A stretch of 25,762 bases of DNA from positions 1 through 25,762 of the forward strand of contig JAFRRE010000197.1 of NCBI GenBank assembly GCA_017428285.1. The letters run 5' to 3'. Position numbers and translations under genes: made by a program. The notes beneath the pieces were generated by a model that saw nothing but the letters and a program-made list of their open reading frames with translations, did not search any database and was not told where the DNA came from. This DNA comes from Bacteroidales bacterium (GTDB lineage: Bacteria; Bacteroidota; Bacteroidia; Bacteroidales; F082). Of this stretch, positions 21,482 to 25,762 are shown one piece after another (within the stretch, counting starts at the first letter, position 1; each line of letters opens with the position of its first letter).

Positions 21482-22936
21482 TCAATAGTATCTGTAACTC
21501 TTCACCTGGCCGATGTGGCGGGCGAGGCGGACCACCTGGTTGCTGTAGCCGAACTCATTGTCGTACCACAAATACAATACCACGGTCTTGCCGTCTTCGC
21601 TGACCTTGGTGGCCGGAGCATCAAAGATGCAGGCACAGCTGTCGCCGATACCGTCGCTCGAGACGAACTCGGTATTGTTGCTAAAGCGGATCTGCTCGAT
21701 GAGGTTGCCTTCAAGGCTGGCCTTACGGAAAGCTTCATTGACTTCCTCAACGGTGGTCTCACGCTCGAGGTCGAGAGCAAGCACAGCCAAGGAGACATCA
21801 GGCGTAGGTACACGCACAGCGTTGCTCGTCAGTTTGCCCTTCAGTTCGGGAATAGCTTTGGCAGCAGCTTTGCCAGCACCCGTCTCGGTGATCACCATGT
21901 TCAACGGTGCCGAACGGCCACGACGCTCTTTCTTGTGGTAGTTGTCAAGCAGGTTCTGGTCGTTGGTGTAGCTGTGGATGGTCTCGATGTGACCTTTCAC
22001 GATACCGAAGTTCTTCAACATGACTTCCAAACCAGGAACGATGGCGTTGGTGGTGCAGGAAGCAGCTGAGAAGATGGTTTCGTTGTCGAGGTCGAGCGTG
22101 TCTTGGTTGACACCGTACACCACATTCGGGATGTCGCCCTTACCAGGAGCGGTGAGCAATACCTTAGCCACGCCCTTGGCTTGCAGGTGACGCGACAGCG
22201 ACTCTCTGTCACGGAAAGCACCCGTGTTGTCGATCAACAAAGCATCGTTGATGCCATATTGCGTGTAGTCGAGGTCTTCGGGGTTCTTGCTTTCGAGGAA
22301 GAGAATCTTCTGGCCGTTGACCATCATGGCGTTCTCACCCGGAATAGGCGTGCACACACCATGGAAATAACGGTGCACTGAATCGGTGCGGAACAGGTTG
22401 ATACGCTTCAGGATATCCTCGGGCGAGTTCTTGCGGGTGACAATGGCACGGACACGGAGGGCATCGCCTCTGCCAGCCATCTCCGTCATCTCACGGCAGA
22501 GGATACGGCCGATACGACCAAAACCATAGAGGATAACATCTTGCACTTTGTTGCTGCGCGGATTGGCGTCAATGATGTAGTTGAGCTTGTCGCGCACAAA
22601 GGCAGTCACATTGTTATTATACTTTTCTTTCTCATCCGTCCACTCAGAATTGAGACGACCAAGGTCGATACGGGCGGGAGCGAGATTCTCGGCAAGGAGA
22701 GCCTTGGCGATAAGCAGAGAATCCTGCACGCGGACCGGCTTGCCCAACACATTCTCGGCACGAAGATGCTTGTTCAGGATCTTACCCGAACCACGGTTGA
22801 CCAGCAGCGAACGCAACATGATGAGTTCCACTGACTTGTCATACCACAACCTACCAACAATATTAATAAGTTCGTTGGCGGCTTTTTCATTTTCATTCCA
22901 TGCCTTCAAAGAGGTTTCGAAATTGTCGTTGTTCAT
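21482..22936 (-). CDS. gap: Glyceraldehyde-3-phosphate dehydrogenase, long form with N-terminal extension
   Basis: The protein oxidises and phosphorylates glyceraldehyde 3-phosphate in glycolysis, or works in reverse. Start ATG 22936 (484 residues) is preferred because the upstream in-frame extension covers the promoter. Residues about 1-130 are a helical extension absent from the usual ~335-residue enzyme. Then comes the NAD(P)-binding YGFGRIGR (137-144) and the active-site ASCTTN with C294, plus the family's C-terminal YDNEFGYSNQVVRLARHI. Such long forms are known from Bacteroidetes and some Proteobacteria, often beside a normal-length copy. Whether it favours NAD or NADP cannot be read here. 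Confidence 0.93.
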   Translation of the reverse strand: MNNDNFETSLKAWNENEKAANELINIVGRLWYDKSVELIMLRSLLVNRGSGKILNKHLRAENVLGKPVRVQDSLLIAKALLAENLAPARIDLGRLNSEWTDEKEKYNNNVTAFVRDKLNYIIDANPRSNKVQDVILYGFGRIGRILCREMTEMAGRGDALRVRAIVTRKNSPEDILKRINLFRTDSVHRYFHGVCTPIPGENAMMVNGQKILFLESKNPEDLDYTQYGINDALLIDNTGAFRDRESLSRHLQAKGVAKVLLTAPGKGDIPNVVYGVNQDTLDLDNETIFSAASCTTNAIVPGLEVMLKNFGIVKGHIETIHSYTNDQNLLDNYHKKERRGRSAPLNMVITETGAGKAAAKAIPELKGKLTSNAVRVPTPDVSLAVLALDLERETTVEEVNEAFRKASLEGNLIEQIRFSNNTEFVSSDGIGDSCACIFDAPATKVSEDGKTVVLYLWYDNEFGYSNQVVRLARHIGQVKSYRYY

Positions 22937-22965
22937 ACTTGTACTTTTTATTCTACAATAGGTTT

Positions 22966-23006
22966 GGTGCTTCGATACTTCGGCAGGCTCAGTACTCAGC
23001 AACCTG
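22966..23006. repeat. Possible dispersed repeat in the GAPDH 5' leader
   Basis: The leader region of the GAPDH mRNA contains CTTCGATACTTCGGCAGG followed by CTCAGTACTCAGC. From memory this CTTCG...GGCTCAG motif is a frequent extragenic repeat in Bacteroidetes; only one copy is in the window. It could fold weakly in the transcript. Confidence 0.35.
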
Positions 23007-23020
23007 CTTTTATTTTTTGG

Positions 23021-23050
23021 CAAAGTTAGGCATTATTTTTATCCAAACAA
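23021..23050 (-). promoter_or_regulatory. Promoter of the GAPDH gene
   Basis: On the minus strand TTG (23050-23048), a 19-base spacer and TAACTTTG (23028-23021) fit the Bacteroidetes -33/-7 consensus. The predicted leader is about 80 bases. The promoter is divergent from that of the CyuA-like gene, with 42 bases between the two -7 boxes. Confidence 0.6.
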
Positions 23051-23070
23051 GCAAAAACACCTTTTTTTTG

Positions 23071-23078
23071 TATTTTTG
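23071..23078 (+). promoter_or_regulatory. Putative -7 promoter box of the CyuA-like gene
   Basis: TATTTTTG matches TAnnTTTG and lies 17 bases before the ATG at 23096, giving a very short leader. It also disfavours the in-frame TTG at 23087 as the start. Confidence 0.5.
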
Positions 23079-23095
23079 CGGAAATTTTGGGAAAG

Positions 23096-24367
23096 ATGGA
23101 AAAAAGCGATTGTCTATACACCTCTTATCTTAATATCCTTAAGGAAGAGCTAGTGCCCGCCATGGGCTGCACCGAACCGATTTGTTTGGCCTATGCCGCT
23201 GCCAAAGCCCATGAGATTTTGGGTACCATGCCCAAACGCGTGGAAATCAAGGCCAGTGGTAACATCATCAAGAACGTCAAAAGCGTCATCGTTCCCAACA
23301 CCAAGGGCATGAAAGGCCTGAAAGCCTCGGTAGCAGCAGGTATCGTGGCCGGCAACCCCAAGAAAGCCCTTGAGGTCATCGCCGAGGTGACACCCGAGCA
23401 GAAAAAGGCCATCGCCGAATTCCTCGACAACACCTTGATGACTGTGGTGCCGCTCAATATCATCGCGCAACTCGATGTCACGGTCACCTTATATACAGAA
23501 GAGCACTCCGCCAGTGTGCGCATCGCAGGCTTCCACACCAATATCGTGAAGATGGAAAAGGACAACCAAGTGCTGTTTGACGCAGGTTACACCGAGACAG
23601 GTGCCACCAAACTCACCGACCGCAGCTGTCTCTGCATGGAGAGAATCTACGAGTTTGCCAACAGTGCCGATTTGGAAGACCTCAAACCCATTATCAAGCC
23701 GCAAATTGAATGCAACAAGGCCATTTCAGAAGAAGGCTTGAAGAACAATTGGGGTGCTAACATCGGCAGCACCATCCTCAGTTTCGGCACTGATGTGAGA
23801 ATCAAGGCCCGTGCCTGGGCAGCGGCAGGCAGCGACGCCCGCATGAGCGGCTGCGAGATGCCCGTCATCATCAACTCGGGCAGCGGCAACCAAGGCATGA
23901 CCGTAAGTCTGCCCGTCCTTGCTTATGCCGAAGAATACGGCATCGATGAAGACCGCACCATTCGTGCCGTGGCCCTCTCCAACCTCGTTGCCATCCACCA
24001 GAAGACCGGCATCGGTAGACTTTCAGCATATTGTGGTGCCGTCAGTGCAGGCTGCGCCTCGGGCTGTGGCATCGCCTACCTCATGGGTGAGCCGCTCAGC
24101 ATCATCGAACACACCTTGGAGAATGCCTTGGGTATGGCCGCTGGCATCGTCTGCGACGGCGCCAAGCCTTCGTGTGCCGGCAAGATTGCCCTTTCCGTTG
24201 AGGCAGGCATCCTCGGTTATGAGATGAGTAAACAAGGCTGCAACCTCCTCGGCGGCGACGGCATCATCGGCAAAGATGTCGAAGAGACCATCGACCACAT
24301 CGGCTGCCTCGGCCGCCTTGGCATGAAGGAGACCGATGTGGAGATCCTTAAGATTATGGTGGAATAA
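23096..24367 (+). CDS. cyuA: L-cysteine desulfidase / serine dehydratase alpha-like protein (UPF0597)
   Basis: The 423-residue protein belongs to the UPF0597 (YhaM/CyuA) family, related to the alpha subunit of iron-sulfur serine dehydratases. Characterised members degrade L-cysteine to pyruvate, ammonia and sulfide with a [4Fe-4S] cluster. Visible conserved cysteines are C25 in PAMGCTEP, those in GCASGCGIAYL and the pair in CDGAKPSCAGK; the SGSGNQGM loop binds substrate in relatives. ATG 23096 gives the usual short N-terminus. Sequence cannot separate cysteine from serine-like substrates. The gene is followed after 14 bases by a small membrane protein, probably in the same transcript. Confidence 0.88.
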   Translation: MEKSDCLYTSYLNILKEELVPAMGCTEPICLAYAAAKAHEILGTMPKRVEIKASGNIIKNVKSVIVPNTKGMKGLKASVAAGIVAGNPKKALEVIAEVTPEQKKAIAEFLDNTLMTVVPLNIIAQLDVTVTLYTEEHSASVRIAGFHTNIVKMEKDNQVLFDAGYTETGATKLTDRSCLCMERIYEFANSADLEDLKPIIKPQIECNKAISEEGLKNNWGANIGSTILSFGTDVRIKARAWAAAGSDARMSGCEMPVIINSGSGNQGMTVSLPVLAYAEEYGIDEDRTIRAVALSNLVAIHQKTGIGRLSAYCGAVSAGCASGCGIAYLMGEPLSIIEHTLENALGMAAGIVCDGAKPSCAGKIALSVEAGILGYEMSKQGCNLLGGDGIIGKDVEETIDHIGCLGRLGMKETDVEILKIMVE

Positions 24368-24381
24368 TCTTATTGGAAACC

Positions 24382-24813
24382 ATGCAGAACTTTGGGATGT
24401 CCATGCTATGGTTCTGGATGGCCTATTTCGTAGTGACCATCATCGGAATCATGCACACCATCTTTAACATCGTGGTGCTGAAATACAGCTCGATGAAAGA
24501 AGGACCTGGCATGGGCGAAGGCTACGAGAAGACCAAGCCCTGGCATCCGCTTTACAACATCATTTTCTTTTCCTTGTTCGGTTGGCTCTATATGCGCGCC
24601 CTCCCCGACCCTACTATGGCCGAAGCCTTGGCTACAGGAGCCATTTGGGTCTCCATCTGTATCATCTTCGACCTCTTCGGATGGGTGCTTATCAAGCATC
24701 CTTGGAGCCTGACCTTCAAGCAGTTTTATGTGGAGTATCAGCCTTGGATTACTTTGGTTTACATTGCCATTTTCTTGGGGCCGGTGGTGGGATACGAATT
24801 ATCGAAAATGTGA
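24382..24813 (+). CDS. Small four-span inner-membrane protein
   Basis: I do not recognise this 143-residue protein. It has about four hydrophobic spans (roughly residues 7-30, 54-73, 84-106 and 117-138) and many aromatic residues, with no signal peptide or enzymatic motif. Between the first two spans is a Gly/Lys-rich loop (EGPGMGEGYEKTKP). ATG 24382 is preferred over an in-frame TTG at 24373. It lies 14 bases after the CyuA-like gene, so the pair is probably one operon; a role linked to amino-acid or sulfide movement is possible but only by association. Confidence 0.78.
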   Translation: MQNFGMSMLWFWMAYFVVTIIGIMHTIFNIVVLKYSSMKEGPGMGEGYEKTKPWHPLYNIIFFSLFGWLYMRALPDPTMAEALATGAIWVSICIIFDLFGWVLIKHPWSLTFKQFYVEYQPWITLVYIAIFLGPVVGYELSKM

Positions 24814-24824
24814 ATTGCTTGCAT

Positions 24825-25016
24825 TTATCTTGTATCTTTGCTCTCCATTAAGGTACAAAGTGTACCCTTATTGATTTTTTGTCGTACTCCAATTGGGTAC
24901 AAATGAAAAGTATTGCTTTCTTTCCTAAGGACAATTTGTCCCCATTGTTTTAAATATAATACTCCATTTATTAAGGCACTTTTTTCAAATGTATCCAAAT
25001 TGGGTACATTTGACAT
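24825..25016 (-). CDS. Possible small protein beside the CRISPR array
   Basis: An open frame of 63 codons starts at ATG 25016 next to the most decayed CRISPR repeat and ends at 24825. The translation is not low-complexity (MSNVPNLDTFEKSALINGV... ending TLCTLMESKDTR) and is rich in ordinary codons, but it matches nothing I know. The region also holds four small palindromes, which do not suit coding DNA well. No promoter is seen upstream. It may be a real small gene, a gene remnant, or chance. Confidence 0.25.
   Translation of the reverse strand: MSNVPNLDTFEKSALINGVLYLKQWGQIVLRKESNTFHLYPIGVRQKINKGTLCTLMESKDTR
24833..24840 (+). promoter_or_regulatory. Orphan promoter-like box after the four-span gene
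   Basis: TATCTTTG is an exact TAnnTTTG match 20 bases after the stop of the four-span gene, pointing right towards the palindrome cluster and the CRISPR array. Nothing obvious is downstream for it to drive except a short hairpin RNA or transcription antisense to the array. The minus-strand small open frame overlaps it. Confidence 0.3.
24850..24878 (+). terminator. Weak terminator-like hairpin after the four-span gene
   Basis: GGTACA (24852-24857) and TGTACC (24861-24866) pair around AAG, followed by CTTATTGATTTTTTG. It could end the CyuA-like operon, although the T-run starts several bases after the stem. Confidence 0.45.
24850..25008. repeat. Cluster of four GTACC/GGACAA palindromes
   Basis: Four inverted repeats lie within 160 bases: GGTACA-AAG-TGTACC (24852-24866), GTACTCC-AATT-GGGTAC (24884-24900), GGACAA-T-TTGTCC (24929-24941) and TGTATCC-AAATT-GGGTACA (24990-25008). 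The second and fourth share CAATTGGGTACA-like sequence. They are not copies of the CRISPR repeat. They could be operator sites or remains of an older repeat family. Confidence 0.55.
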
Positions 25017-25629
<613 letters not shown>

Positions 25630-25710
25630 TGTAAATGGCAAATAAAAAATCAACAATTTTTCGTAATTATTTTTCATCAGTTTTTCGTAATTAGTTTTCA
25701 TCAGTTTTGG
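25630..25710 (-). promoter_or_regulatory. Probable AT-rich CRISPR leader with two 24-bp tandem repeats
   Basis: The DNA upstream of the array in its transcription direction is strongly AT-rich. It contains two adjacent 24-base copies (25657-25680 and 25681-25704), TTTTTCGTAATTA followed by T or G and then TTTTCATCAG, differing at one base. Position and composition fit a leader, but the repeat it abuts is truncated, so it may instead be foreign sequence joined to the array. Confidence 0.5.
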
Positions 25711-25738
25711 ATTGTTTTGAGGAAGTCAGCGGTTGAAG

Positions 25739-25758
25739 CGGAGGCTGCGTAGCCGCCG
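25739..25758. repeat. Hairpin at the right edge of the window
   Basis: CGGAGGCT (25739-25746) and AGCCGCCG (25751-25758) pair with one mismatch around GCGT. I see no gene in 25711-25762; none of the frames there resembles the end of cas2. Confidence 0.4.
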
Positions 25759-25762
25759 TAGC

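Noticed and set aside
24850..25008. Four palindromes as further decayed CRISPR repeats
   Set aside because: Their cores do not match the repeat at any offset and the spacing (33, 42, 64) is irregular.

Overview
The window looks like chromosomal DNA from a member of the Bacteroidetes, most likely Bacteroidales; the genus cannot be settled from sequence alone. The grounds are several copies of the Bacteroidetes -7 promoter box TAnnTTTG just upstream of genes, AT-rich intergenic DNA around moderately GC-rich genes, lipoprotein-rich envelope genes, a long-form GAPDH, and a large YidC with a basic tail. No tRNA or rRNA gene, transposase or cas gene was seen.

Layout. 1-1423: the end of a FecCD-type permease and its ATPase (iron-siderophore/haem/B12 type importer), separated by a small multi-hairpin element. 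1433-2722 (minus): a DUF4143-type AAA ATPase. 2805-2919: five tandem 23-bp repeats in front of typA (3018-4832). 4976-6385: an LEA14-like lipoprotein and a single-span membrane protein. 6474-9338: gcvP, followed by a palindrome, a terminator and a MITE-like element. 9664-10014 (minus): an internally deleted patatin-Omp85 remnant.

10082-17467 (minus) is the most unusual part. It is a tight five-gene run: a periplasmic-module/TM/zinc-ribbon protein, an OmpA-like lipoprotein, a 1445-residue anchored protein with HExxH, a lipoprotein whose signal peptide starts with half a zinc ribbon, and a zinc-ribbon two-TM protein. A divergent gene (17648-19324) encodes a kelch-like sensor, a membrane span and an AraC-type DNA-binding domain in one chain, and is the obvious candidate regulator. 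The first and third operon proteins appear to share one ~190-residue extracytoplasmic module (one copy and two copies). I read this as an undescribed envelope-sensing or envelope-processing system; that is inference.

19442-22936 (minus): yidC and a long GAPDH, each with its own promoter. 23096-24813: a CyuA/UPF0597 cysteine desulfidase-like gene with a small four-TM protein. 25017-25629: a type I-C-class CRISPR array, read on the minus strand, with decayed repeats at the trailer end (left) and a truncated repeat beside a G-rich spacer at the leader end (right). Cas genes, if present, lie beyond the right edge.
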